From assembly GCA_023548195.1 (NCBI GenBank), contig JAJHZJ010000014.1, forward strand, positions 18,239,718 through 18,303,717: a stretch of 64,000 bases of DNA, in the 5' to 3' direction. Source of the stretch: Bettongia penicillata ogilbyi. Its lineage: Eukaryota; Chordata; Mammalia; Diprotodontia; Potoroidae. The notes beneath the pieces are model-generated. The model worked only from the letters and a program-made list of their open reading frames with translations, had not been told where the DNA came from and did no database searches. Positions 1 to 12,691 of the stretch are shown here, in pieces. A program made the translations under genes and the position numbers. Each line of letters begins with the position of its first letter. Position 1 is the first letter of the stretch.

Positions 1-920
1 TACAAAACTAAGATACTGGTTACTTGGCAGACAGTTCAGTACATGTGAAACTCATGACATGGTGTATTGATTTATTTCAGTTTTTTTTTCCTTAAAGTTT
101 TGCAGTCCACACATATGGCTGAAGCAATTTGGTGATGATGCTATTGACTAGCAATTTCTATGGGAAGTAATAGGTTCTGATTGGTGAGAATAATGAATCT
201 CACTAAAGTAGTAACAAGTATGGAAGTTAACAAACTTTGAAATTATAATTTCATAAAATATAGTAATGGGTTCTAGCTCAATGGAAACATATAGTGCAGA
301 TCTAAATAATATAACCACTTCATGAGATTCATTATTTACACTAAATTAACATCTAGCAGAATTCTATGAATTATTCATCTCAGATAGTAATTTTTCAGCC
401 TCTCAAAAAGATCAGAATTGCATAAGTGGACCATGTGCATCATCCTTTAAACGTGCTATTCACCCTAAATTTGAGTAAAGTTGCCCCTTTTCTCCCCAGA
501 AAACGCAGAGACTGCCCCATGAGATGAAAGTGTCAATGATCCTTGGGTGCTTTTAAATAATACTTTATCATCTTACAAGTTTCTACATAGGCTTGCCAGA
601 GTGTTCTGTTCATACCATATAGTACTTCATTAATACTTTCAAAAGATTGGAGATGATTTTAATCTACTATGAAACTCCAGAAATGTTTGTTGCATCTAGG
701 TTATGAAGTCTACTTTCACACTGACACTCAAAGCTTCCTAAGGAAATGGCAAGTATACAGTGATATAATCCAGATACATTTACTCCTTATTCAATCCATC
801 CCAGCCACTGAATAGACTACATAAGTATAAACCTTAAGTATCCTTCACAAAGTGATTGGAATCTGATACCTTACATCTTCAAACCTCCTTTATACATGAA
901 GTCCTATAATTACAGGTTGG
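1..920. other. Unassigned AT-rich sequence
   Basis: No ORF, RNA gene or repeat family could be recognised. The stretch is AT-rich and stop-rich in all frames, as expected of intergenic or intronic vertebrate DNA. Confidence 0.5.
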
Positions 921-1160
921 TGTTCAATCATTTTTCAATCATGTCTGACTCTTCATGATCCCATTTGGGATTTTCTTGGTAAGGCTACTAGAGTGGTTTG
1001 CTATTTCCTTCTCATCTAAAAGAAGAGGAAAATGTGGCAAACAGGGTTAAGTCACTTACCCAGTGTCATACAGTTAGTAAGTGTTTGAGACCAGATTTGA
1101 ACTCAGGAAGTTTCCTGACTCCAGTTCTGGCACTCTAATCACTGAACCACCTAGATGACC
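921..1160 (-). mobile_element. tRNA-derived SINE (marsupial MAR/THER-like)
   Basis: Read on the minus strand it starts with a 'ctaggtggttcagtg'-like head and runs through 'gagttcaaatctggtctcaaacac', a degraded 'tgggtaagtgacttaaccctg' core and 'tggcaaaccactctagtagcc'. The same architecture recurs at 36.0, 54.8, 59.0 and 61.1 kb. The head resembles a tRNA gene with A/B boxes, typical of Pol III SINEs mobilised by LINEs. The subfamily name is an inference. Confidence 0.75.
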
Positions 1161-1461
1161 AAGTTGAGATAGAAAAGATCTAAGAAAAACTGGTAGTTCT
1201 CAACACTCTCAGGCTCCAAGTTTCAGTTTAATGGATTTTTGCTTGAGGAAATGAATCCAATATTTTGTTTAATATATACAGCATGAATTTGCCCACCTTA
1301 AGCATAGATGCCATTCAGCTTCTTTGGCCATATTATTTTGGTCCCATTTCCCAAGTGTCTATGGTCTTTTGGTCTGTAATCACAAGCTTCTGTATTTCCC
1401 TGTGAGCAGTTATGATTTACAGTACCTATCTTGCAGCAAGATTGGTTTAAATATCTTTGGT
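1161..1461. other. Unassigned flank between SINE and old L1
   Basis: No feature recognised. It is the target sequence immediately upstream of the old L1 TSD. Confidence 0.5.
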
Positions 1462-1477
1462 AATATATAGATGATCT
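1462..1477 (+). repeat. Left TSD of the old L1
   Basis: 'aatatatagatgatct' here pairs with 'aatatatagatgacct' at 16,070-16,085, with one mismatch in 16. The two copies bracket 14.6 kb and define the outer L1 as one insertion event despite the nested insertions. Confidence 0.85.
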
Positions 1478-2689
1478 GGGGGGGGGGGGGTGTCACCTAA
1501 GCTCTAAGACAAACTCCTTCAGTTACCTCTAAAAATAGAATCTGAACAAATTTTAGAGTGGCAAAATCCAAAAGGAAGCAGAGTATGGCAGATTTCCAAC
1601 CCAGGACAGCCTGGAAGGTCAACAGAAAGGATCTTTTGCATAGGGCTGGAGGAGCACATAGTGCACAATACATAGGCTGCACCAGCACAGACCCCACCAT
1701 AGCAAAGCCAAGCAGGAAGCCTCTGGTGATCCAAAGAAGAAGCAGCACTGTGAATTCTCAAACATAATAAGTCCAGGATGGAAACCCAGTGGAACTGAGT
1801 GAGAGAGAAATTCTGGACTCCTGGTAACAGTAGCAGCTGCTCCTGAGACTATCAGCTTGCAGATTAAATGTCTGTAAGTCATCTACTTGAATTTCTGGAA
1901 GTGAAGATGTCAGAGTGATTTGTAAGTGCTCTATTCCTCCCCTTGTTGACCTTGAAAAACTCAGAGAATATTTCTCCAGCAATAATCCTGGAATAGTGGG
2001 ATCAGCCAAAAGGGTAAAGACTCCCTTAGCTCCAGGGACTGGGAAAATCACAAGAGGGAGGAGTCCTTCTTGCTGTGGTTTAAGGGGACCAGTGTATGGC
2101 CCGAGCTATCCCAGACAGACTCACCTCAGCAAACCAGGAGGAGATTCTGAGCCCCAGGGAGGTGAATTCTGTAAGTGCCAACACCAGGACCCCAGGCATG
2201 CCTTATCACAGCCAGGGGAATTGGGAAGACACTACCACAGAGAGGGTTCACCAACTACTGAACCTACCTGTGCTCTAGTTCAGGAGGGGAGACCTCCTGC
2301 GCCCAGACTACCCCTCCCTGACAACTTGTGCAGCAGGCTCCAGGGTAACTCCAGGGAAACTCACAAAGACTTTACTTGGCCGTTGCTTTGGCACACCATC
2401 CAGCTCAGCGCCAGGTAAGCTGCAACTTTCTAGCTTTTAGCTGAAAGAACCAGAAGCCACAATACACAAAGCCTCAAATTCTAAGCACGAGAATTGTAGT
2501 AGAGATCCACCTGTGCTCCAGAAGCAGAGAGTCATTCTAAAAGATCGGAAAACAGCAATGATAACGAGCAAGAAGCAAAGTAGAAAAGAAAAGACCATAG
2601 AATCTTACTATAGGGACAAGGGCTGAAACACGAATACCAAAGAGGTCAGTATTGAGACTGTACTCACATCTGAAACCTCAGAAGGGAAT

Positions 2690-3565
2690 ATGAACAGGTC
2701 TCAAACCCAAAGAGCATTCTTAGAAGAGCTCAAAAAGGATTTTAAAAGCCAAATTAGAGAAGTAGAAGAAAAACCACCCAACAGTTTAAAAAAATATGAA
2801 TAAAGAAATCACAGGAGAATTTAAAAGGAAAATTGTACAAATGGAAAAAGAAGCACAAAACCTAACTGGAGAAGATAACTCCTTAAAAAGAACAATTGGG
2901 CAAATGGAAAAGGAAATGCAAAAACTAGAATTTGGCAAGCAGAAGGTAATGGCTCTATGAGGCATAAAGAATAAGTCAAGCGAATCTAAAGGATGAAAAA
3001 AATATATGAAAATATAAAATATCTCATTGGAAAAACAACTGATCTGGAAGAAAGATCCAGGAGAGAAAACCTAAGAGTTATTGGTCCACCATAAAGCCAG
3101 TTGAAATAAAGAGCCTGGGCAATATCTTCCAAGAAATTATCAAGGAAAAAGTCCCAGAGGTCCTAGATCGAGAGGGCAAAATAGTCATTGAGAGAATTTA
3201 CAGATCACTTCCTGAAAGAGATACCAAACTGAAAACACAAAAGAATATTGTCGCCAAATTCCAGAACTATCAAGTGAAGGAAAAAGTACTGTAAACAGCC
3301 AGATAGAAACAATTCAAATATCGAGGAACTACAGTGAGGATCACACAGGACCTGGAAGCTTCTACATTAAGGGATCAGAGAAACAGGAATATGGAGCTTA
3401 GAATACAACCAAGGATCAATTACACAGCAAAACTGAGTATAATATTTTAGGTAAGGAAATGCACATTCAATGAAATAAGGAATTTCCAGACCTTCCTGAT
3501 GAAAAGACCAGAGCTTAATAGAAATTTCGATCTTCAAACAGATCTTGAGACGGGCATAAAAGATA
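2690..3565 (+). pseudogene. L1 ORF1p remnant (old L1)
   Basis: The ATG at 2,690 lies where the other L1 copies begin ORF1 (8,536 and 45,632). A coiled-coil stretch rich in Lys, Glu and Gln with 'QMEKE' repeats follows. After it come the RRM-like segment ('RRENLRVIG', about 3,060) and the C-terminal domain ('KNIVAKFQNYQVKE', about 3,240). Several in-frame stops and frameshifts break it, and no long ORF survives. In live L1s ORF1p forms a trimer that coats L1 RNA. Confidence 0.8.
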
Positions 3566-4149
3566 AACAGGGAAAAAAAACCTTGTTATTCAATATGGGC
3601 AAACTGTTTACATCCATATAAGGGAAGATGATGCTTGTTAATCTTGAAAGTTGCATATTTATTATGATATTTAAAAGGGATATACATGGATAGAGTGGGT
3701 ATAAAATAAATGATGTAATGATAAAAATGAGACTTAATTGTGCAAAGGGATTGTAACAAGAGATGTGAAAAGGAGGAGGCAGAAAAAGGTAAATTACATC
3801 ACAAGGAGAGACAAAAAAGGGAAAAAGGGAAAAAGGGGCAGGAAATGAGCACTGTTTGAGATTTACTTTCATATGATTTGGTTCAAGGAGGGAACAACAA
3901 ATTCAGTTAAGTATAGAAATCTAAGCAGCTCTATAGGCAGTAGAAGGGGAAAGAAAAGGGAGAGGAGGCTACAAGGAAGGGAAGAAGTAGTAAGGGAAAA
4001 GGGGAAATAAAGGGAATAGGGCTGATAGAAGGGAGGGAAGACTGAGGAAGGTGGTTGGTCAAAAATTAGGGGTCTATCATGAAGGGAAAGGGAGAAGGGA
4101 GAACTAAAAACATAAACAACGGGAAAGAGGATGGAGGGAAAGATACAGA

Positions 4150-6450
4150 CTAATCACAACAGTGAATGTGAATCATCTGAACTTTCTGATAAAATGGAGG
4201 CTGATAGAAGAATGGATTAAAAACCATCATCCAGTAATATGTTGTTTACAAGAAACATACAAGAGGATGCACACAGGGTAAAGGTAAAAGGTTAGAGCAG
4301 AATATATTATGTTTTCAGCTGATGTAAGAAAAGCAAGTGTAGCAATCCTAATTTCAGACAAAGCAAAAGTGGAAATAGATTTAATCAAAAGGGATAAGGA
4401 AGAACACTATATCCTGATAAAAGGCATCATGGACAATGAAGCAATATCATTACTAAACATATATGCCCCAAATGGTGTAGCATACAGATTCTTCGAAGAG
4501 AAGTTAAGGGAGTTACAGGAGCAAACATACAGCAAAACTATACTAATGGGGGACCTCAACCACCCCTCTCTGAGCTTGATAAATCTAACCTCAGAATAAA
4601 CAACAAAGAAGTTAAGGAGGTTAATAAAACTCTGGATAGCATAGATATGAATGATCTATGGGGAAAATTAAATGGGGATAAAAAAGGAATATAACTTTTT
4701 CAGTAGTATCTGGCACATATACGAAAATTGACAGTGTACTGGGGCATAAAAACCTCACTATCCAGGACAGAAAGACAGAGATAGTTAATACATCCTTCTC
4801 AAATCATAATACAATAAAAATTATGTGGAACAAAAGGCCATGGAAAGAAAGATAAAAAATTAATTGGAAAGTAAACAATCTAATCTTAAAGAATGAGTGG
4901 ATTAAACAATAAACCATAGAAACAATAAACAACTTCATTGAAGAGAATGACAATAATGAGACAACTTACCACAACTTATGGGATACTGCAAAAGCAGTTC
5001 TTAGGGGAAGTTTTATATCATTGAACACCTACTTGAATAAAATAGAGAAAGAGGAGATCAAGGAACTGGGCATGCTGCTGAAAAAGCTAGAAAAAGAACA
5101 AATTGAAAATCTCCAAGTAAATACCCAGTTAGAAATACTAAAAACCAATGGAGAGAATAGTAAAATTGAAATTAAGAAAAGTGTTGAACTAATAAGTAAG
5201 ACTAAGAGTTGATTGTATGAAAAAGAAGCAGTAAAATAAACTTTTGGTCAACTTAATTGTAAAAAGGAAAGAAGAAAATCAAATCACTTATAAAAAATGA
5301 AATGTGAACTCACCTCCAAAGAGGAAGAAATTAAAACAATAATTAGAAGTTACTTTGCCCAACTGTTTGCCCCAAAATTTGACAATCTCAGTGAGTTGGA
5401 TGGATATTTTAAAAAGTGTAAATTGTCCAGATAAACAGAAGAGGAATCTGAATACTTAAGTAACCCCATTTCAAAAAAAATAAATTGAACAAGCCGTCAA
5501 TGAACTCCTTAGGAAAAAATTTCCAGGGCCAGATGGATTTTAAAGTGAATTCTATCAAACATTTAAAGAACATTTAATTCCAATAATATATAGTCTATTT
5601 GGTAATATTGGTAAAAGAGTCTTATCAAATTCGTTTAATGATGCAAATATGTTTTTGATAACCTAAGCCAGGAAGAACCAAGACAGAGAAAAAAGTTATA
5701 GACCAATTTCTCTAATGAATATAGATGTAAAACTTTTTAATTAAATATTAGCAAATAGTATGTAGCAACTTATCACAAGAGTAATACATAATATCAGGTT
5801 GCATTTATATCAGGAATGCAGAACTGGTTCAATATTAGGAAAACTATCAGTATTATTGATCATATTAACAACAAATCTAAGAGAAGCCATATGATTATCT
5901 CAAAAGACACAGAAAAAACTTTAGACAAAATAAAACATTCATTCCTATTAAAAACACCGGCGAGCATAGGAATAAATGGAGTTTTCCATAAAATAATATT
6001 CAGTATCTTCCTAAAACCATCAGCAAGCATTACAAGTAATGGGGATAAGCTAGATGCATTTCCAAGAAGATCAGGGGTGAAACAAGGATGTCCATTATCA
6101 CCACTGTTATTCAATATGTACTAGAAGTGCTAGCTTAGCAATAAGAGAAGAAAAAGAAGTTTAAGCAATTAGAATAGGCAAAGAGGAAGCTACATTTTCA
6201 TTCTTTGCATATGATATGATGATATCCTTAGAGAATTCCAGAGAATCAAGTGAAAAATGACTTGAAATAATAAACAACTTCCGCAAAGTTGCAGGTTACA
6301 AAGTAAACCCACATAATCATCGGCATTTCTATATATCGCTAACAAAACCCAACAGCAAGAGAGAAAAATAGAAATTGCATTTTAAGCTACAGTAGGCACT
6401 GAAATATCTGGAAGTCTACCTGCCAAAACAAACTCAAGAACCACATGAGC
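4150..6450 (+). pseudogene. L1 ORF2p remnant, left part (endonuclease and RT)
   Basis: The apurinic-endonuclease part is visible from about 4,160 (an 'LQET' motif near 4,245) through an open stretch at 4,309-4,599 ('LLNIYAPNG', then 'ILMGDLN'). A linker ORF lies at 5,021-5,212. RT is visible at 5,816-6,124, with 'GVKQGCPLSPLLFN' at its end. At about 6,205 the catalytic box reads 'FAYDMM', so the first Asp of the expected F-A-D-D motif is lost. With the frameshifts this shows a dead polymerase. The frame continues at 14,664 after the nested insertions. Confidence 0.85.
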
Positions 6451-7412
6451 ACTATTAATTAATTAATTAATTCATTCATTTATTCATTTATTTTTTAGAA
6501 TTTATTTATTCAACTTTTCAACATTCATTTCCACAAAATTTTGGGTTCCAAATTTTCTCCCCATTTCTCCCCTCTCCTCAGCCCAAAACGCCAAACATTC
6601 TAATTGCCCCTATCACCAATCTGTCCTCCCTTCTAATATCCCTCCTTTCCCTTATCCCCATCTTCACTATTGTCCTGTAGGGCAAGATAACTTTCTATAC
6701 CCCATTATCTGTATTTCTATTTCCTAGTTGCAAGAACAATACTCAACAGTTGTTCCTAAAACTTTGAGTTCCAGCTTCTCTTCATCCCTCTCTCCCCACC
6801 CATTTCCTTTGGGAAGGCAGGCAATTCAATATAGGTCATATCTGTGTAGTTTTGCAAATGACTTCCATAATAGTCGTGTTGTCTAAGACTAACTATAATT
6901 CCCTCCATCCTATCCTGCCCCCCACTGCTTCTATTCTCTCTTTTGATCTTGTCTCCCCCCAAGAGTGTTGACTTCTAATTGCTCCCTCCTCCCATTGCCC
7001 TCCCTTCCATCATTCCCCCCTCACCCTGCTTACCCCCTTCTCCTCCACTTTCCTGTATTTAGGTTTTCATACCAAAATGAGTGTGCATTTTATTCCTTCC
7101 TTTAGTCGAATGTGATGAGAGTAACCTTCATGCTTTTCCCTCACCTCCCCTCTTTTTCCCTCCACTGAAAAGTCTTTTATTTGCCTCTTTTATGGGAGAT
7201 AACCTGCTCCATTCCATTTCTCCCTTTCTCCTCCCAATATATTTCTCTCTCACTGCTTAATTTCATTTTTTTAAGATATGATCCCATCCTATTCAATTCA
7301 CCCTGTGCTCTCTGTCTCTTTGTCTCTCTCTCTCTCCCTCTCTCTCTCTCTCTGTCTCTGTGTGTGTGTGTAATCCCACCAACTACCCAGATACTGAAAA
7401 AAAAGTTTCAAG
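6451..7412 (-). mobile_element. HAL1 (half-L1) element, 3' arm
   Basis: On the minus strand this is the 3'UTR of an ORF1-only element. The decayed A tail is read here as the TTAA/TTCA run at 6,451-6,496. The shared 3' end 'ttccacaaaattttgggttc' is at about 6,530. A pyrimidine-rich tract and a CT/TG microsatellite (7,308-7,372) follow. The same 3'UTR occurs at 41.15-42.1 kb and 48.3-49.3 kb, and in plus orientation at 57.1-58.09 kb. A weak TSD (about 'tgagcactattaa' at 6,446 and 'tgaacacaattta' at 14,651) brackets it. Confidence 0.8.
7308..7372. repeat. CT/TG microsatellite in HAL1 3'UTR
   Basis: A run of CT dinucleotides passes into TG dinucleotides. The equivalent position carries a microsatellite in the other HAL1 copies (41,980-42,030, 49,115-49,222, 57,193-57,252), so it belongs to the element. 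Confidence 0.85.
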
Positions 7413-7426
7413 AGTTACAAATATTG
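7413..7426 (+). repeat. Left TSD of the young L1
   Basis: 'agttacaaatattg' is repeated exactly at 12,692-12,705. Removing everything between leaves an intact HAL1 3'UTR, matching the uninterrupted copies near 42,070 and 49,262. Confidence 0.95.
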
Positions 7427-8535
7427 CTTCATTTTGAGGGGCAGAGCCAACATGGTGGAGCAAAAGCAACAACTCACTTAAGCTCTCAGACAAACTCCTT
7501 TGGATACCTCTGAAAAGAGAATCTGACCAAATTTTGGAGGTGCGGAATCTAGTGAGAAACAGAGTGTGATGGATTCAGAGCTCAGGTTAGACTGGAAGGT
7601 CCACAGGAAGGATCTGTTCTGTGGGGGTGAGCCCACAGCACACAGCGCAGCACAGTCAGTGCAGCGGAGTGGAAGGGATCTGAGAAACCTGAGAGCAGCA
7701 GGGGGAACTGGTGGAGTGGCACCGAGGGCAGGAGACAAGCTGAACCGAGCCAATGAGAGCCACCCAGGGCCATATATCAGCGCAGCAGCTCCTGAGACCT
7801 TCAGCCCAAAGATCAAACTTCGGTAAGTCACCTACTCAAACTTCCGGGAGCCAGGATGGCAGAGTGATCAGTAAATGCTCTCTCCTCCCCCCTTGATGAC
7901 CATCAAAGAACCATAAAATATTTCCCCTGAAAAATCCTGTATCAGCAGAAACAGCAAAGGGGCCAATAATAGTCTCATAACACCTGAGGCTAGGAAAATA
8001 GCTAAGGGGGATTCCTCCTACTGTGGAGGAGGCAAACCGGAAGCACAGAGGACCCAGGGCAGAGAAAACTTGCACTAGGACCCAGGCATGCCTCAGCACC
8101 AGGAGAGGCGCCCCAGGAGGGGTGGGAACACGCCTTAACATCTTGGTGTGCCCCAGAACTCCAGGGGAATCAGAAAGACAATAGGGCAGCTGGGATCACC
8201 AGCCCCTGAGCTTGCCTTTGCCTCAGTTCAGCTGAGGAGATCTCCTGTGACCAGACCACTCCTCTCCCACACTTAACAAGCTAAACCCAGGGCTGATCAG
8301 GGAAACACCAAACAAAAACTTGCTTTTAGCTTTTTCACACATCAGCTCAGCAAAAAGTTCTCTAGCTTCTGACTGAAAGAACCAGAAGCCACAACACTTA
8401 ATCAACATCAACAACAAGAAAAAGCAGAGGGGCAGAAGAACCATAGAATCTTTCTATGGGAAGAAGGACCAAAACACAAACACCAAAGAGGTCAGAGCTG
8501 AGACTGTACTTCCATCTGAAACTTCAGAAGGGACT

Positions 8536-9539
8536 ATGAACTGCTCTCAAGCACAAGCAGCTCTCCTGGAACAGCTGAAGAAGGAAATAGAAGAAAATCT
8601 GGCAAATGATTTTAAAATTATGAAGAATTCACTGATGAGAACATCTCTTTGAAAAGGAAAATTGAACAAATGGAAAAGGAAGTTCAGAAATTAACTGGAG
8701 AAAATAACTTCCTAAAAGGCCAAATGGAAAAGGAAGTACAGAAATTAACTGGAGAAAATAGCTCCTTAAAAGGAAAAATTGGGCAGATGGAAAAGGAGAT
8801 GGAAAAGTTAAAGGAAGAAAACAATTTGATAAAGATTAGAATTTGGCAAGTAGACACTAAGGACTCAATGAGACAGCAAGACTCAGTAAAACAAAACCTT
8901 AAGAATGAAAAGATAGAAAAGAATGTAAAATATCTAATTGGAATAACAACTGACCTGGAAAATATATCCAGGAGAGAAAACTTAAGAATTATTGGCCTGC
9001 CAGAAACCCATGATGGAGAAAAGAGCCTGGACAATATCTTCCAGGAAATTATCAAGGAAAGCTGCCCAGAAGTGCTAGATTCAGAGGGCAAAATCGTCAT
9101 CGAAAGAATCCACTGTTCCCCTCCTGAAAGACATCCCAAACTCAGAACCCCAAGAAATATCATTGCCAAATTCCAGAGCTATCAAGTGAAGGAGAAAATA
9201 TTACAAGCAGGCAGAAAGAAACAATTTAAATATCAAGGAGATACAGTCAGGACTACACAGGACCTTGCAGCTTCTACATTAAAAGATTGAAAGAATTGGA
9301 ACCCAATATTCTGTAAAGCAAAGGAGTTGGGACTACAACCAAGGATCAACTACCCAGCAAAATTCAGCATAACATTTCAGGCAAGGAGAAAGTCATTCAA
9401 CGAAGTCAGGGATTTCCAGAGCTTCCTGACCAAAACGCCAGAACTTAAGAGAAATTCAATCTTCAAATGCAGGTCTCAAGAGAATCATAAAAAGGTAAAC
9501 AGAGTGGGGGGAGAAAAAAACAACTTGTTACTCAATTAG
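8536..9539 (+). pseudogene. L1 ORF1p, nearly intact (young L1)
   Basis: The ATG at 8,536 is followed by an early frame break near 8,650. From 8,649 an open frame runs to 9,290. One TGA (9,288-9,290) interrupts it and the same frame continues to 9,539. The coiled coil has a tandemly repeated 'QMEKEVQKLTGEN' block and two copies of a roughly 54-nt unit at 8,670-8,780. The RRM part has 'RRENLRIIGLPE' and the C-terminal domain 'PRNIIAKFQSYQVKEKIL'. The product is the L1 RNA-binding trimer. It is nearly complete but not translatable as one protein. Confidence 0.85.
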
Positions 9540-10088
9540 GGCAAATTATTTACCTCACTATAAGGGAAGATGATACCTGTTAATATTGAGAATTGTGCGG
9601 CTATTATGAAATATAAAAGGGATATACATAGAGGGAACGGGTATAAAGTAAATGATATCATGATAAAACATATGATTTAAGTATGAGAAGGTATTGTAAT
9701 AGGAGGTGTGAAAAGGAGGAAGCAGAAAATGGCAAATTACATCACAAGAAGAAGTACAAAATCATAGTAGAGGGAAAGAGGGGAGGGAGATGAGCAGTGT
9801 GTGAGAGGTACTCTCATCGGATTTGTTTAAAGGACAGAACAATAAATTTAAGTAGATAATCCTAACTAGCTCTATAGGCAGTAGGAGGGGAAGGGGGAGG
9901 AAAGAGGAGGGAGGCTAAAAGGGAGGGAAGAAGCAATAAGAGTAAAGGTGAGTAAAAGGGAGGGGGGCTAAAAGAAGGAGGGGAAGGCTACAGGAGGAGG
10001 TGGTGAAAAGTGAATACTATTGAGGAGGGGAAGGGAGACAGGAGAACTAAAAGCACGAATGGTGGGAAAGAGGATGGAGGGATATACA

Positions 10089-12332
10089 TAGATTGTAATC
10101 ATAACTGTGAATGTGAATGGAATGAATTCTCCCATAAAACGGAGATGGATAGCAGAATGGATTAAAAGCCACAATCCAACAATATGCTGCTTACAAGAAA
10201 CACATTTGAAATGGGGGGATACACATAGGATAAAGGTCAAAGGATGGAGCAGAATATATTGTGCTTCAGCTGATGTAAGAAAGGCAGTAGTAGCAATCCT
10301 AATCTCAAAGTAAAAGCAGAAATAGATCCAATCAAAAGGGATAAGGAAAGAAACTATATCCTGCTAAAAGGCACCATAGACAATGAAGCAATATCATTAC
10401 TACATATGTATGCTCAAAGTGGTACAGGGTCCAGATTCTTAGAGGAGAGCCTGGGGGAGTTGAAGGAAGAAATTGACAGCAAAACTATACTGGGGGGGAC
10501 CTCAACCTCCTTCTTTCTGAACCTGATAAATCTAACCTCAAAATAAACAAGAAAGAGGTTAAGGAGGTAAATAAAACTCTAGATAAGGTAAATATAATAG
10601 ATCTTCGAAGAAAATTGAATGGGAATAGAAAGGATTATACCTTTTTCTCAGCAGTACATGGAACATTTACAAAAATTGACCATGTACTAGTACATAAAAA
10701 TCTCACAATCCAGTGCAGAAAGGCAGAGATAATCAATACATCCTTCTCAGATCATAATGCAATAAAAATTATGTGTAATAAAAGGCCATGGAAAGATAAA
10801 CCTAAAATCAATTGGAAACTGAATAATCTAATCCTAAAGAAGGAATGGGTTAAAGAAGAAATCATAGAAACAATCAACATCTTCATTCAAGAAAATGACA
10901 ATAATGAGACAACTTACCAAATCTTATGGGATACTGCAAAAGCAGTTCTTAGGGGAAGTTTTATATCTTTGAATGCCTACATAAATAAAATAGACAAAGA
11001 GGAGATCAATGATTTGGGCATGCAGTTGAAAATGCTAGAAGAACAAATTGAAAATCCCCAAGAAAATACCAAACTAGAAATACTGAAAACCAAAGGAGAG
11101 ATTAATAAAATTGAAATTAAGAAAACTATTGAGTTAATAAATAAAACCAATAGTTGGCTTTATGAAAAAACTAATAAAATTGATAAACTTTTGGTCAACT
11201 TGATTTAAAAAAAGAAAGAAGAAAATCAAATTACTAATATTAAAAATGAAAGGGGTGAACTCACCAGCAATGAAGAGGAAAGTAATAATTAGAAATTACT
11301 TTGCCCAACTTTATGCCCACAAATTCGATAATCTAAAGGAGATGGATGAATATTTTAAAAAATACAAATTGCCCAGATTACCAGAACCACTTGGTATTGG
11401 CTAAGAAACAGAGGGGTAGACAAATGGAATAGACTTGGCACTCAAGACACAGTAGGGAAGGAATATAGCAACCTCCTCTTTGATAAACCCAAAGACCCCA
11501 ACTTCTGGAATAAGAACTCACTGTTCGAGAAAAATTGCTGGGAAAACAGGTTAACAGTGTGGCAGAAATTAGGCATAGACCCATGCCTGACATCGTACAC
11601 AAGAATAAATGAGTACATGATTTAGGTATAAAGATTGATAGCATGAATAAACTGGAGGAGCAAGGAATAGTGTATTTATCAGATTTATGGAGAAGAGGAT
11701 AATTTTTTAGTAAAGAAGCTATAGAAAGCATTATGAAATGCAAGATGGATAATTTTGATTACATTAAACTGAAGAGTTTTTGTACAACCAAACACAATGA
11801 ATCCAAAATTCGGAGGGATGTAGTAAATTGGGAAAATGATAAATGCTAGAGAGGATGTGGGAGAGTTGGAACACTAATTCTTTGTTGGTGGAGCTGTGAG
11901 CTCATCCAACCATTCTGGAGAACAGCTTGCAACTATGGCCAAAGGGCTACAAAAATGTGCATACCTTTTGGCCTAGTAATATCACTACTAGGACTATATC
12001 CCCAAGAGATTATAAAAATGGGAAAAGGTCCCACATGTACAAAAATATTTATAGCAGCACTCTTTGTGGTAGCCAAGAACTGGAAATCAAGGGGATGCCC
12101 ATCAATTGGGGAATGGCTGAATAAATTATGATATATGAATGTAATGGAGTACTATTGTGCCATAAAAAATGATGAACAAGAAGACTTCAGGGAAGTCTGG
12201 AAGGACTTATATGATCTGATGCTGAGTGAAAGGAGCAGAACCAGGAGAACTTTGTGCACAGCAACGACCACAGTGTGTGAGAGTTTTTTTCTGGTAGACT
12301 TGAACCTTTGTAATAACACAAGAACTTACTGA
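10089..12332 (+). pseudogene. L1 ORF2p, endonuclease kept, RT core deleted
   Basis: The endonuclease N-terminus is open from 10,107 ('VNVNGMNSPIKR', then 'CCLQETHLK') and breaks near 10,313. A G7 run at about 10,490 lies in the 'ILGGDLN' motif and causes a frameshift. The frame is open again at 10,615-11,208, with the endonuclease motif 'SFSDHNAIKI' and the Lys-rich linker. At about 11,385 the linker is joined to 'TWYWLRNRGVDKWNR', which lies far downstream of the RT palm. A second junction near 11,845 removes more of the C-terminal half. The C-terminal tail is open at 12,135-12,332. Without the palm this copy cannot polymerise. Confidence 0.85.
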
Positions 12333-12691
12333 AAAAAAAAATCCCAATGATGGTTTTCTAAGGCAAAATGCCTTCCACACTCAAAGAAAGAAATACGAAA
12401 GTCATCCACAGAATGTAGCAGATCATGTTTGTGTGTGAGGGGGTTTAGTGTACTATGTTTTGATTTGTTATATAATTTCTTCCATTTATTTTAGTGCGAC
12501 TGCATAGCAGGACTATAGTGGAAATGAGCTCAATAGGAAAGTATAGGTAGAACCTATACAGAATTGTATGCTGTCATGGGGAGGGAAGGAGGTCATGGGG
12601 AGAAGGTGTGAGGGGGATAAAATCTTAATTTTAAGGAATTGATTGTGGAACATTAAAAAAATTATAAAATAAAAAAAATTAAATTAAAAAA

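Larger units (their letters stand above)
1478..6450 (+). mobile_element. Old L1 LINE, left arm (5'UTR, ORF1, ORF2 to RT)
   Basis: The element opens with a 13-G run (1,478-1,490). A roughly 1.2-kb 5'UTR follows, similar to those starting at 7,427 and 44,401. Next come remnants of ORF1, a purine-rich spacer (3,560-4,150) and ORF2 up to just past the RT catalytic region. It stops at 6,450, where a HAL1 is inserted, and resumes at 14,651. Many stops and frameshifts make it the oldest element of this nest. LINE-1 ORF1 encodes an RNA-binding chaperone and ORF2 an endonuclease/reverse transcriptase. Confidence 0.9.
7427..12691 (+). mobile_element. Younger L1 LINE, internally deleted
   Basis: The L1 has a 5'UTR starting 'gaggggcagagccaac', ORF1, a spacer, ORF2, a 3'UTR and an A-rich tail (about 12,652-12,691). 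It is flanked by a perfect 14-bp TSD. Its ORFs are more intact than those of the outer L1, and nesting proves it is younger than the HAL1 and that L1. At 5.3 kb it is short because ORF2 has two internal deletions: one joins 11,385 directly to the segment downstream of RT, and the other lies near 11,845. Confidence 0.93.

Noticed and set aside
1915..2418. A 167-codon plus-strand ORF
   Set aside because: It lies wholly in the L1 5'UTR. The equivalent regions of the L1s at 7.4 and 44.4 kb are not open in the same frame.
8684..9169. A 161-codon minus-strand ORF
   Set aside because: It is a shadow of the well-supported L1 ORF1 on the plus strand.
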